Positions 1 to 6,876 of a stretch of 35,482 nt of DNA are shown piece by piece. This DNA comes from Streptomyces capoamus (lineage in GTDB: Bacteria; Actinomycetota; Actinomycetes; Streptomycetales; Streptomycetaceae). The position numbers and the translations under genes were made by a program. Numbering within the stretch: the first letter of the stretch is position 1; each line of letters opens with the position of its first letter. The notes below the pieces were generated by a model, which did no database searches, had not been told where the DNA came from, and worked only from the letters and a program-made list of their open reading frames with translations. The stretch is from NCBI RefSeq assembly GCF_014654935.1, contig NZ_BNBF01000016.1, positions 169,118 to 204,599 of the forward strand, written 5' to 3'.

Positions 1-440
1 AGGACCAGTTCGCGGGGGCTGAACGGCTTGGTGACGTAGTCGTCGGCGCCGACCTCCAGGCCCAGGATGCGGTCGTCCTCGTCGCCGCGGGCGGTGAGCA
101 TGACGACGGGTACGGCGGCCCGTGCGCGCAGCCGGCGGCAGACCTCCAGGCCGTCCATGCCGGGCAGCATCAGGTCGAGGACCACCAGGTCCGGCCAGTG
201 GGCGGCGGCCCGGGTGAGGGCGGTGGGACCGTCGTCGGCCCGGTCCACGAGATAGCCGGCGCGGCCGAGGTATCCGGCGACGACCTCCGCCACCGTGGCG
301 TCGTCGTCGACGACCAGGACGCGGGCGGCCGCGGAATCGGACGGCGGGGCCGGTTCTGGGGCGACGGGGGCGGCGGGGGCGGCTCCACGAGTGGCGCGGT
401 GGGTGACGCCGCCCGTGCCGGGCGGGTGCGGTTGCTGCAT
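1..440 (-). CDS. OmpR-family response regulator, N-terminal part (cut by window edge)
   Basis: Reading leftward from the ATG at 440, the frame stays open to the window edge. After a Pro/Ala-rich N-terminal extension of about 38 residues comes a receiver domain: RVLVVDDD holds the acidic pocket, VVLDLMLPGMDG the phosphoacceptor Asp, VVMLTARGDEDD the conserved Thr, and DDYVTKPFSPREL the conserved Lys. The PFSPREL ending is typical of OmpR/PhoB regulators, whose winged-helix DNA-binding half would lie outside the window. The protein would be phosphorylated by a sensor kinase, probably encoded further left. It is divergent from the glycosyltransferase operon at 565 and could control it, which is inference. 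The long extension before the receiver is unusual; a later start is possible, but I see no better ribosome-binding site. Confidence 0.9.
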   Translation of the reverse strand, partial: MQQPHPPGTGGVTHRATRGAAPAAPVAPEPAPPSDSAAARVLVVDDDATVAEVVAGYLGRAGYLVDRADDGPTALTRAAAHWPDLVVLDLMLPGMDGLEVCRRLRARAAVPVVMLTARGDEDDRILGLEVGADDYVTKPFSPRELV

Positions 441-551
441 GGTCCCAGCCTCGCACCGGGCCGTCGCGGGTGTCGCTCCCGCGGCCCGTGCCCGGCCGCG
501 ACGTCCGCGTTTCGTAAGGAGCAGCGGTCCGGTATGTCCGCTTCCCGTTCG

Positions 552-557
552 TAGGGT
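552..557 (+). promoter_or_regulatory. -10 element (TAGGGT) placed for leaderless transcription
   Basis: TAGGGT ends 7 bases before the GTG at 565, so the expected transcription start falls on the start codon. No purine-rich ribosome-binding site precedes that GTG. No convincing -35 element is visible. Confidence 0.5.
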
Positions 558-564
558 GAACGGG

Positions 565-1269
565 GTGACCACCTCATCACCTTCCTCACCGGCGACCGTG
601 GACGTGGTGCTGCCCTGCCTGGACGAGGCGGCGGCCCTGCCCTGGGTGCTCGCCCGGATCCCGGACGGCTGGCGCGCCCTCGTCGTGGACAACGGCTCCA
701 CCGACGGCTCGCCGGACCTCGCCCGCGCCCTCGGCGCCACCGTCGTCCACGAGCCGCGGCGCGGTTTCGGTGCCGCCTGCCACGCCGGGCTCACCGCCGC
801 CACCGCCGACGTCGTCTGTTTCTGCGACTGCGACGCCTCCCTCGACCCCCGGCACCTCCTGCCCTTCGTGCGGGAGGTGCTCGACGACCGGGCCGATCTG
901 GTCCTCGGCCGGCGGCGGGCGCGGGGCCGGGGCGCCTGGCCCGCGCACGCCCGGGCCGGCAACCTGGCGCTCGCACGGCTGCTGCGCCGCCGTACCGGAC
1001 TGCGGCTGCACGACCTCGGCCCGCTGCGGGCCGCCCGCCGGGAGCCGCTGCTCGCGCTCGGTCTGAGCGACCGGCGCAGCGGCTATCCGCTCCAGATGGT
1101 GGTGCGGGCGGCCGACGCCGGCTGGCGGATCACCGAGCACGACGTGCCGTACCTGCCGCGCGCCGGCGCCTCCAAGGTGACGGGCACCTGGCGCGGCACC
1201 TGGCAGGCGGTGCGGGACATGAGCCGCGTCCTGGCCGAACCGCCCACCGACGGGAGGGCCGTACGGTGA
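565..1269 (+). CDS. Family 2 glycosyltransferase
   Basis: A 234-residue GT-A fold glycosyltransferase of the polyprenyl-phosphate sugar synthase type. The N-terminus has the nucleotide-binding strand VDVVLPCLDEA followed by VVDNGSTDGS, and the metal-binding DXD motif is DCD at about residues 88-90. There are no clear membrane helices, so it is likely cytoplasmic, using a nucleotide sugar and probably a polyprenyl phosphate acceptor; substrate cannot be read from sequence. The GTG at 565 is preferred because the TAGGGT -10 element at 552 predicts an mRNA starting there. A GTG at 556 is in frame but would fall inside that promoter. Its stop overlaps the next start by 4 bases (GTGA), indicating translational coupling with the TIGR04282-like transferase. 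Confidence 0.9.
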   Translation: MTTSSPSSPATVDVVLPCLDEAAALPWVLARIPDGWRALVVDNGSTDGSPDLARALGATVVHEPRRGFGAACHAGLTAATADVVCFCDCDASLDPRHLLPFVREVLDDRADLVLGRRRARGRGAWPAHARAGNLALARLLRRRTGLRLHDLGPLRAARREPLLALGLSDRRSGYPLQMVVRAADAGWRITEHDVPYLPRAGASKVTGTWRGTWQAVRDMSRVLAEPPTDGRAVR

Positions 1270-1895
1270 CCACGCTGCTCGTCATCGCCAAGGAGCCGCT
1301 GCCGGGGCGGGTCAAGACGCGGCTCACCCCGCCGTTCAGCCCGGCGGAGGCGGCGGCGCTCGCCGAGGCGGCGCTCGCCGACACCCTGCACGCCGTGGCG
1401 GCCACCCCGGCCGACCGGCACGTGCTGGTGCTGGACGGGGTTCCCGGCCCCTGGCTGCCGCCCGGCTTCGACGTCGTGCCGCAGTGCGCCGGCGGTCTGG
1501 ACGTCCGGCTGGCCGACGCGTTCGCCCGGTGCACGGGTCCCGCCCTGCTCATCGGCATGGACACCCCGCAGGTGACGCCGGACCTGCTGGCCGTGGACTT
1601 CGCCGGGTACGACGCGTGTTTCGGGCCGGCGGCGGACGGCGGTTTCTGGGCACTGGGGCTGGCCGAGCCCGATCCGGAGCTGCTGCGGGGCGTACCCATG
1701 TCGACGCGGTGGACGGGCGCGGTGCAGCGGCGGCGGCTGGTGGCGGCGGGGCTGCGGGTGCGCGACCTGCCCCGGCTGCGGGACGTGGACACCGCCGCCG
1801 ACGCGGTGGCGGTCGCCGCGCTCGCGCCGCGCGGCCGGTTCGCCGCCCGGCTGGCCCGGTGCACCGCCCGCACCGGCCCCGGGACGGCCCGATGA
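1266..1895 (+). CDS. TIGR04282/DUF2064 family transferase
   Basis: A 209-residue protein of the DUF2064 family, often annotated as family 2-like glycosyltransferase TIGR04282, with a nucleotidyltransferase-type Rossmann core. Recognisable motifs are the N-terminal LLVIAKEPLPGRVKTRL, where the K and R residues would contact nucleotide phosphates, and the central LLIGMDTPQVTPDLL, equivalent to the GSDxPxL motif of the family. The start is the GTG that overlaps the previous stop, and its own stop overlaps the next ATG (ATGA), so three genes are coupled. The family has no settled reaction; the context suggests a step in making or transferring an activated sugar. Family assignment is firm, function is inferred. 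Confidence 0.88.
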   Translation: MTTLLVIAKEPLPGRVKTRLTPPFSPAEAAALAEAALADTLHAVAATPADRHVLVLDGVPGPWLPPGFDVVPQCAGGLDVRLADAFARCTGPALLIGMDTPQVTPDLLAVDFAGYDACFGPAADGGFWALGLAEPDPELLRGVPMSTRWTGAVQRRRLVAAGLRVRDLPRLRDVDTAADAVAVAALAPRGRFAARLARCTARTGPGTAR

Positions 1896-2665
1896 GCACG
1901 CCGCCGGCCGTCGCCTGGGCCGGTGCCGACCCCTACGCGGCCGCGCTGCGCACCGGGCGCGGTCCGCTGTTCCTGCGCCGCAGCGACGGCTGGCTGCTGC
2001 CGCTGGAGGTCGAACGGTGGTGCGCGCGGGCGGACCCGGTCGACCGCGCGGTGCTGGACCGCTGCGAGGGCACCGTGCTCGATGTCGGCTGCGGGCCGGG
2101 GCGGCTCGTGGCCGAACTCGCCGTCCGGGGCCGTACCGTCCTCGGGATCGACGTCAGCGAGGCCGCCGTCGAGCACACCGTGCGGCTCGGCGGACAGGCC
2201 CTGTGCCGCTCGGTGTTCGAGCCGCTGCCCGGCGAGGGCCGCTGGGGCACGGTGCTGCTCATGGACGGCAACATCGGCATCGGCGGCGATCCGCGGGCCC
2301 TGCTGGACCGGGTGGCCCACCTGCTGTGCCCCGGCGGGCTGCTGATCGCCGAGACGGCCCCGGTGGACGTCGACGAACGGTCCGAGGTGCGGGTCGTCGC
2401 CGGCACCGGGGCCGGGACGGGCGGCGGCGTCTTCCCGTGGGCCCGGCTCGGCACCCCGGCCCTGCTGCGGTACGCGGGCCGGGCGGGCTGGCGGGCGGTG
2501 GGTCAGTGGACGGCGGGCGGGCGCCGCTTCGCCGCCCTGCGCGGTCTGCCCCGCTCCCGGCCGCGCAGGGCGAGCAGCAGGGCGGAGCCGCCGAACAGCA
2601 CGGCGCTGATCAGCAGCCAGCGGGCGAGGAAGCCGTCCGGGGACAGGCCGGTGGCGGAGCGGTAG
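1892..2665 (+). CDS. Class I SAM-dependent methyltransferase
   Basis: A 257-residue methyltransferase. Motif I is TVLDVGCGPGRLVAEL (about residues 61-76), followed by VLGIDVSEAAV, whose Asp should bind the SAM ribose, and a post-I region ending GTVLLMDGNIGIGGDP. Lipids or small molecules are possible substrates; none is identifiable. Its ATG overlaps the upstream stop by 4 bases, so it is the third gene of the glycosyltransferase operon. The last roughly 50 residues, after RFAALRGLPR, look like the complement of another gene: they are Arg/Ser-rich and lie antisense to the C-terminus of the convergent membrane protein. The conserved domain probably ends near position 2550, and the rest may be a read-on tail. 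Confidence 0.88.
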   Translation: MSTPPAVAWAGADPYAAALRTGRGPLFLRRSDGWLLPLEVERWCARADPVDRAVLDRCEGTVLDVGCGPGRLVAELAVRGRTVLGIDVSEAAVEHTVRLGGQALCRSVFEPLPGEGRWGTVLLMDGNIGIGGDPRALLDRVAHLLCPGGLLIAETAPVDVDERSEVRVVAGTGAGTGGGVFPWARLGTPALLRYAGRAGWRAVGQWTAGGRRFAALRGLPRSRPRRASSRAEPPNSTALISSQRARKPSGDRPVAER

Positions 2666-3000
2666 CGCCCGGCGGTCATCCCGGTGATCAGCGGGAACCA
2701 CACGAGCAGCAGCAGCCCGGACAGGGCGGCCGGGACGCGGACGTACGGCGTCCACTCCCGCCGCCCGGCGGCGCCGAGCCCGCGGAGGACCGCGCGGTCC
2801 GCCACCGTGTACAGCGGCAGCAGCACGAGGTCGTGCAGCAGGGCCGCTCCCGCCACCCATAGGGCCACGGCCCGCCAGTCACCCGCGAACAGCCGCACGC
2901 CGGCGTACCCGGCGAGCGCGAACGAGCAGGCCAGCAGCAGGATCTGGAAGGGGTTGCCGAGGGCCGGGCGCGGGCGCGTCACAGATGTGCGAGAAGGCAT
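2503..3000 (-). CDS. Small integral membrane protein, partner of the Mo-oxidoreductase
   Basis: A 165-residue protein with about four hydrophobic segments: ILLLACSFALAGYAGVRLF, AVALWVAGAALLHDLVLLPLY, a segment around LSGLLLLVWFPLITGM, and LLISAVLFGGSALLLAL, followed by a very basic tail. No family name is certain. Its ATG shares one base with the stop of the molybdopterin oxidoreductase (TGATG), so the two are co-translated and may form a membrane complex. The His and Asp residues in the second segment (LLHDL) are notable for a membrane protein. The last third is encoded antisense to the methyltransferase C-terminus (2503-2665). Function unknown. Confidence 0.75.
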   Translation of the reverse strand: MPSRTSVTRPRPALGNPFQILLLACSFALAGYAGVRLFAGDWRAVALWVAGAALLHDLVLLPLYTVADRAVLRGLGAAGRREWTPYVRVPAALSGLLLLVWFPLITGMTAGRYRSATGLSPDGFLARWLLISAVLFGGSALLLALRGRERGRPRRAAKRRPPAVH

Positions 3001-4235
3001 CACAGGTCTCCGAAGGTCAGCCGGGCCACCCACTTGGTGTTGAGGACACCGGGCGCGGCGGGGACGATGATCCGCGCCGGGTAGCCGTGGTCGGGGGACA
3101 GTTCCTCGCCGTTGACGTACAGGGCGAGCAGCGCCCGGGGGTCGGCCACCTGGTTGGCGCGCAGCGCCGCGCGGCGGAAGGCGCCGTGCCGCTGCAGCGA
3201 CTCCACGAGCACGTCGGGCGGGTCGCCGGCGTGGCCGACGAGTGCCGCGAGGTCGCTCAGCCGCACCCCGCGCCACCACTGGTCGGCGGTGGACCAGCCC
3301 TCCACGCAGGCGATGGGCAGCGACGCGCTGTGCTGCGGCAGCCGGAGCAGCTCGGCGCGGCTGAGGCGCACGGTTCCGGTGCGCCCGGTGACGATGAGCC
3401 GCCACCCTTCCCGGTGGGTGTCGGCCGTGGTGATCCCGGCGTACGCGGCCGTCTTGTTGATCTGGAACCCGTTCGGGCCGCCGCCGGGGTCGGCCGCGCC
3501 GTGCGGCGCGAGCAGGGCCGTCCGGCGGAACGGGCCGCCCAGGCTCTGTCCCACCGTGGTCAGGAACAGCAGCAGCGAGCCGCCGCCGACCAGTGCCAGC
3601 GCCCCGCGCCGGGAGACGGTGGGCGGCTCGGGGCGCGGGCTGACCAGGTCGCCTTCCTCGCGCCGTCGCCGCCGTACCGCCCGCAGGGCCGTCGGCGCCT
3701 TGAGCACGGCGTGCGCGGTGAACGCGGCGAAGAACACCCAGGCACCGTAGAAGTGCAGCGGGTAGAACGAGCCCGGGAAGACGTAGTCCAGCTGGATGTT
3801 GAGGACACCGGTCGTGAACTCGAACAGTCCGCCGCCGACGAGCAGCAGCAGGGAGATCCGCTCCAGCGCGTGCGCGACCGAGCGGGCCGGGGGCAGGGCG
3901 AACAGCCGCGGCACCACCGACCACAGCTTGGCCAGCAGCACCGGGATCAGGGTGATGCCCAGGGTGACGTGGAGCCCTTGCGTGAACCGGTACAGCCACA
4001 CCGGGCCGGTGGGCCAGGCGAAGAGGTAGAAGCCGAGGATCCCCTTGTCCGGTGTCTGGTCGTTGACCCGGGACAGGTCCGGGTTGTACGCCGCGTACGA
4101 CACCAGCCCGGTCAGGAACAGCACGGTGATGCCGGCCAGCAGCACCAGCCCGAGCACCGAGGTGAACCAGGGGCCGCGCAGCGGACTGCGCCAGAAGCCC
4201 GGGGAGGAGGGAAGCCGCGGAGGATGGTCTCGCAT
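3000..4235 (-). CDS. Molybdopterin-dependent oxidoreductase fused to a cytochrome b561-like membrane domain
   Basis: A 411-residue fusion. The N-terminal half has about four membrane helices (starting TSVLGLVLLAGITVLFLTG) with several His residues, such as FTQGLHVTLG and LHFYGAW, resembling a diheme b561-type cytochrome. Then comes SRRGALALVGGG (R209-R210) with a hydrophobic stretch, resembling a twin-arginine signal acting as the fifth helix. The C-terminal half is a sulfite-oxidase-fold Moco domain; IACVEGWS carries the expected Mo-ligand Cys (about C310), followed by WWRGVRL and NGEELSPDHGYPARI. The likely arrangement is an extracytoplasmic catalytic domain coupled to quinone through heme, with an unknown substrate. 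The ATG at 4235 is chosen because TACCGT at 4248-4243 predicts a leaderless transcript starting there; a GTG at 4280 is in frame but unlikely. It is coupled to the small membrane protein downstream. Confidence 0.88.
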   Translation of the reverse strand: MRDHPPRLPSSPGFWRSPLRGPWFTSVLGLVLLAGITVLFLTGLVSYAAYNPDLSRVNDQTPDKGILGFYLFAWPTGPVWLYRFTQGLHVTLGITLIPVLLAKLWSVVPRLFALPPARSVAHALERISLLLLVGGGLFEFTTGVLNIQLDYVFPGSFYPLHFYGAWVFFAAFTAHAVLKAPTALRAVRRRRREEGDLVSPRPEPPTVSRRGALALVGGGSLLLFLTTVGQSLGGPFRRTALLAPHGAADPGGGPNGFQINKTAAYAGITTADTHREGWRLIVTGRTGTVRLSRAELLRLPQHSASLPIACVEGWSTADQWWRGVRLSDLAALVGHAGDPPDVLVESLQRHGAFRRAALRANQVADPRALLALYVNGEELSPDHGYPARIIVPAAPGVLNTKWVARLTFGDL

Positions 4236-4242
4236 AGGTCCG

Positions 4243-4248
4243 ACGGTA
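4243..4248 (-). promoter_or_regulatory. -10 element (TACCGT) for a leaderless Mo-oxidoreductase transcript
   Basis: On the minus strand TACCGT ends 7 bases before the ATG at 4235. No ribosome-binding site lies between. This supports the shorter start over the in-frame GTG at 4280. Confidence 0.5.
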
Positions 4249-4337
4249 GGCCGGGAGGGCCCCGTGAGCGGGTCCGCCACCGATGACGAAACGCTGACGT
4301 CCGACCGCGGATCCCTCCTCCGCCCCGGTCACCGGCC

Positions 4338-4343
4338 TAGCGT
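4338..4343 (+). promoter_or_regulatory. -10 element (TAGCGT) for a leaderless membrane-protein transcript
   Basis: TAGCGT is followed after 6 bases by the GTG at 4350, where transcription would start. It lies about 100 bases from the divergent TACCGT element of the Mo-oxidoreductase, so the two promoters are back to back. Confidence 0.5.
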
Positions 4344-4349
4344 TCCGGT

Positions 4350-5705
4350 GTGACCCAGGCCCCCCTCCGTGACCGGTACGCCGGCCTGCGCGCCGATCTC
4401 GGTGCCGCGACCGCCGCCGCCCTGCTCGTCCTCGTCGCCGTGCTCGTCGGCCGGCACCTCCAGGACACCCGCCGCACCCTTTTCGTGCACTGGCCGCCGT
4501 TGTTCGCCGACTGGGACCCGCACCTGGGCCCGGGGACGCCGGCCGCCGTCCTGGTGGCGGCGGCCGTGGTGGCCTGCGGGCCGTCCGTGGCCGCCCGGCT
4601 GCCGTGGCGGTGGCTGCTCCTCGCGGCCTGGGCCACGGCGCTGGCGTGGACGTGGTCGCTGGCGCTGGTGGACGGCTGGCGGCGGGGCGTGGCCGGCCGG
4701 CTCACCACCCGCAACGAGTACCTCACGGTGATCGGCCGTTTCCACGACGTCCCGGCCGCGCTGCGCGACTTCACCCACCACATCGTCAGCGGCTCCCCCG
4801 ACCCCTGGCCCGCCCACGTCGCCGGGCACCCCCCGGCGGCCACCCTCACCTTCGTCCTGCTGGACCGGGCCGGGCTGCGCGGCGGCGGCTGGGCCGGGGC
4901 CTGGTGCGTGACGGTCGGCGCGACCGCCTGCGTGGCGGTGCTGGTGGGGGTGCGGGCCCTGGCCGGCGAGCGTCCGGCCCGGCGGGCGGCGCCGTTCCTG
5001 GTCCTGGCCCCGGCCGCGGTGTGGGTGGGCGCCTCGGCCGACGGGTACTTCGCCGCGGTCGCCGCCTGGTCGGTGGCGCTGCTGGCCCTCGCGGTCACCG
5101 GACGGTCCGTGGCCTGGGCGGCGGGCGGCGGCCTCCTGTACGGACTGACCTGTTATCTCTCCTACGGCCTGACGCTGTTCGCGCTGATCGCCGCGGCGGT
5201 GCTGTGGGCGGGCCGGCACCGGGTCCGCGCGCGACCGGTGCTGCCGGTGCTGTTCCTGGCCGGGGCGGCGGTCGTCCCGGTGGTGTTCACGCGGGCCGGG
5301 TTCGACTGGTGGGAGGGGTACCGGCTGCTGGTCACGCGCTACTACCAGGGTGTCGGCGGCACCCGGCCCTACGGCTACTGGGTGTGGGCCAATCTGGCCT
5401 GCACGGTGCTGATCACCGGCCCGGCCACGGTGGCGGGCCTGCGGCGGGCCGCCCTGCTGGGGATCCGGCCGCGCACGGCGCCGCGGGACGGGGCGCGTCT
5501 CGCCCTCCTCGTGGCGGCGGCCCTGCTGGCGCTGCTCGTCGCGGACCTGTCCGGGATGAGCAAGGCGGAGACCGAGCGGATCTGGCTGCCCTTCGCGATG
5601 TGGCTGCTCGCGGCCGGCGCGTTCCTGCCCCGGCCACGCGGCTGGCTGGCGGCGCAGGCGGTGCTCGCGCTCCTGCTGAACCATCTGCTGTTCACCGGCT
5701 GGTGA
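4350..5705 (+). CDS. Polytopic membrane protein, GT-C glycosyltransferase-like
   Basis: A 451-residue protein with roughly ten hydrophobic segments. After the first helix comes a long loop containing HWPPLFADWDPHLGPG, and later VAGHPPAATLTFVLLDRAG. An HPP motif in an extracytoplasmic loop and acidic residues after the first helix are features of GT-C glycosyltransferases that use polyprenyl-phosphate sugars. The C-terminal region has KAETERIWLPF, and an E-R-(I/T)-W-L-P-F stretch is also common in actinobacterial GT-C-like proteins. The nearby GT2 enzyme could supply its lipid-linked donor; this link is inference. The start is the GTG placed 7 bases after the TAGCGT element. Transcription should end at the strong stem-loop at 5786-5818. 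Confidence 0.78.
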   Translation: MTQAPLRDRYAGLRADLGAATAAALLVLVAVLVGRHLQDTRRTLFVHWPPLFADWDPHLGPGTPAAVLVAAAVVACGPSVAARLPWRWLLLAAWATALAWTWSLALVDGWRRGVAGRLTTRNEYLTVIGRFHDVPAALRDFTHHIVSGSPDPWPAHVAGHPPAATLTFVLLDRAGLRGGGWAGAWCVTVGATACVAVLVGVRALAGERPARRAAPFLVLAPAAVWVGASADGYFAAVAAWSVALLALAVTGRSVAWAAGGGLLYGLTCYLSYGLTLFALIAAAVLWAGRHRVRARPVLPVLFLAGAAVVPVVFTRAGFDWWEGYRLLVTRYYQGVGGTRPYGYWVWANLACTVLITGPATVAGLRRAALLGIRPRTAPRDGARLALLVAAALLALLVADLSGMSKAETERIWLPFAMWLLAAGAFLPRPRGWLAAQAVLALLLNHLLFTGW

Positions 5706-5717
5706 CACCGCGCGCGC

Positions 5718-5787
5718 CCGCCGCGGTGCTCCCGCCGCGGTGCTCCCGCCGCGGTGCTCCCGCCGCGGTGCTCCCGCCGCGGTGCCC
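5718..5787. repeat. Five tandem copies of a 14-bp GC-rich unit
   Basis: The unit CCGCCGCGGTGCTC is repeated head to tail from 5718; copies 1-4 are identical and copy 5 (5774-5787) ends CCC instead of CTC. Each copy carries the palindrome CCGCGG. The array lies just after the stop codon of the membrane protein and runs directly into a terminator-like hairpin. It is noncoding in its context. Confidence 0.95.
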
Positions 5788-5818
5788 GGGCCGGCCGGCG
5801 TGCCGCCGGCCGGCCCGG
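5786..5818. terminator. Strong stem-loop between convergent genes
   Basis: Arms 5788-5799 and 5805-5816 are perfectly complementary over 12 bp (GGGCCGGCCGGC and its complement) with a 5-base loop GTGCC, and two further C-G pairs extend the base to 14 bp. It has no U-tract, which is usual for Streptomyces. It lies between the GT-C-like gene and the convergent chaplin gene and can serve both. Confidence 0.75.
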
Positions 5819-5875
5819 TGCTCCCGGTCGAACTCCGCCCGGGGTTCCGGGGCAGGGCTCGGCCCGTGACGCGGA

Positions 5876-6598
5876 TCAGCCTTCCCGGCCAGCCGCCCTG
5901 GACCGGAAGCGCCGGTACAGGACGGTGCCGCCCATCACCGAGGCCAGACCGGCGAGGGCCGCCGTCCAGGTGCCGTCCGTACCGGTGTGCGCCAGGGTGC
6001 CGGGCGGCTGCCGCACGACCACCGGGACCGGCTTCGGCAGCGTGTGGGCCTTCGGCGGGTGGTGCGGCCGCGGCGGCTCGGAATGCACCGGCGGGGTGAC
6101 CCGCGTGGGCGGCTTCGGCGCGGTGGGCTCGGGGTGGTCGCCCGGGCCGTTCACGGACGTGTTGCCGAAGACGGGGTTGCCGATGCCCACCACGTTCACG
6201 GTGTTGCCGCTGACGTTCACGGGCAGGTCGACCGGCAGCTGGATCCCGTTGCCGGAGATCACACCGGGCGAGTTCTGCTCGGTGCCGTGGGCCGTGGCCC
6301 CGCCGGGTGCCGCGGCCGTTTCCTGCTGCGTCCCGGTCCCCTTCCCGGCGGTGTGGCCGCCCACGTTGGCGCAGCGGTTGCCCATCGCCGGGTTGAGCAG
6401 TCCGACCACGTCGACGGTGTTCCCGCACACGTTCACCGGGAGGTGCACCGGCAGTTGGATGCCGTTGCCGGAGATCAGCCCGGGCGAGCCGGCCGCGGTG
6501 CCGTTCGCTGCGGAGTCGGCGTGGACCGGCCCCGCCACTGCCATCGCGCCGGAGGCGGCGGCGACGGCGATCACACTGTTTCGGGTAACCCGTTTCAT
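5876..6598 (-). CDS. Long chaplin with two chaplin domains and a sortase signal
   Basis: A 240-residue cell-surface protein of the ChpA/B/C type. A signal peptide (MKRVTRNSVIAVAAASGAMA, cleavage near AGPVHA) precedes chaplin domain 1 (about residues 38-78, SPGLISGNGIQLP to GNRCAN) and domain 2 (about 110-150, SPGVISGNGIQLP to GNTSVN). A Pro/Lys-rich wall-spanning stretch leads to LAHTG at about 202-206, a hydrophobic helix and a basic tail, the class of LAxTG sorting signal known for long chaplins. Chaplins coat aerial hyphae with amyloid-like hydrophobic fibrils. Domain 1 has the two expected cysteines (C58, C76), while domain 2 has Ser at both positions (S130, S148). The ATG at 6598 is preferred over one at 6643 because it starts a proper signal peptide and has AGGGA just upstream. 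Confidence 0.95.
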   Translation of the reverse strand: MKRVTRNSVIAVAAASGAMAVAGPVHADSAANGTAAGSPGLISGNGIQLPVHLPVNVCGNTVDVVGLLNPAMGNRCANVGGHTAGKGTGTQQETAAAPGGATAHGTEQNSPGVISGNGIQLPVDLPVNVSGNTVNVVGIGNPVFGNTSVNGPGDHPEPTAPKPPTRVTPPVHSEPPRPHHPPKAHTLPKPVPVVVRQPPGTLAHTGTDGTWTAALAGLASVMGGTVLYRRFRSRAAGREG

Positions 6599-6648
6599 CG
6601 GTTCCCTGTCCTTCCACATACGGTCGCGGGCAGTCGCCCGCACCCGGT

Positions 6649-6677
6649 GAAACGCTGGCCAAACCGAGCAAGTTATG
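6649..6677 (-). promoter_or_regulatory. Possible BldN-type promoter of the chaplin gene
   Basis: On the minus strand CATAAC (6677-6672) is followed after 17 bases by CGTTTC (6654-6649). From memory, SigBldN promoters have a -35 like CGTAAC and a -10 beginning CGTT, and chaplin genes are among BldN targets. The leader would be about 40 bases, with a 6-bp hairpin (6626-6641) inside it. The match is partial. Confidence 0.35.
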
Positions 6678-6817
6678 GCTTATCAGCCTTTCGCCCCGCA
6701 CGAAGGACGCGTAAGGGTGCCCGAGGGGCCGGATCGGGGCGGGAAAGTTCCGGCCGTTCCGGCCGCTTCGCACACATGGCCGGGCGTGCCGCAGCGGTGG
6801 AACCGGGTAACTGGTAG

Positions 6818-6856
6818 CTCTCGGTAGGGCATCCACTGCCGCCGGAGAACCGAGAG
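6818..6856. repeat. 8-bp inverted repeat upstream of the DUF2243 gene
   Basis: CTCTCGGT (6818-6825) and ACCGAGAG (6849-6856) are exact complements separated by 23 bases, ending 20 bases before the ATG at 6877. The repeat could be a regulatory stem or an operator; no protein is known to bind it. Confidence 0.45.
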
Positions 6857-6876
6857 ACCGACCGAGACGAGGAGCG

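Noticed and set aside
1130-2860. Long open frame on the minus strand opposite the transferase genes
   Set aside because: Its product is low-complexity Arg/Ala/Pro-rich and it lies antisense to three well-recognised genes; it is a GC-content shadow.
5718-5818. Replication origin or attachment site
   Set aside because: No DnaA boxes, AT-rich zone, integrase or tRNA gene; the repeats and hairpin are adequately explained as a minisatellite plus terminator.
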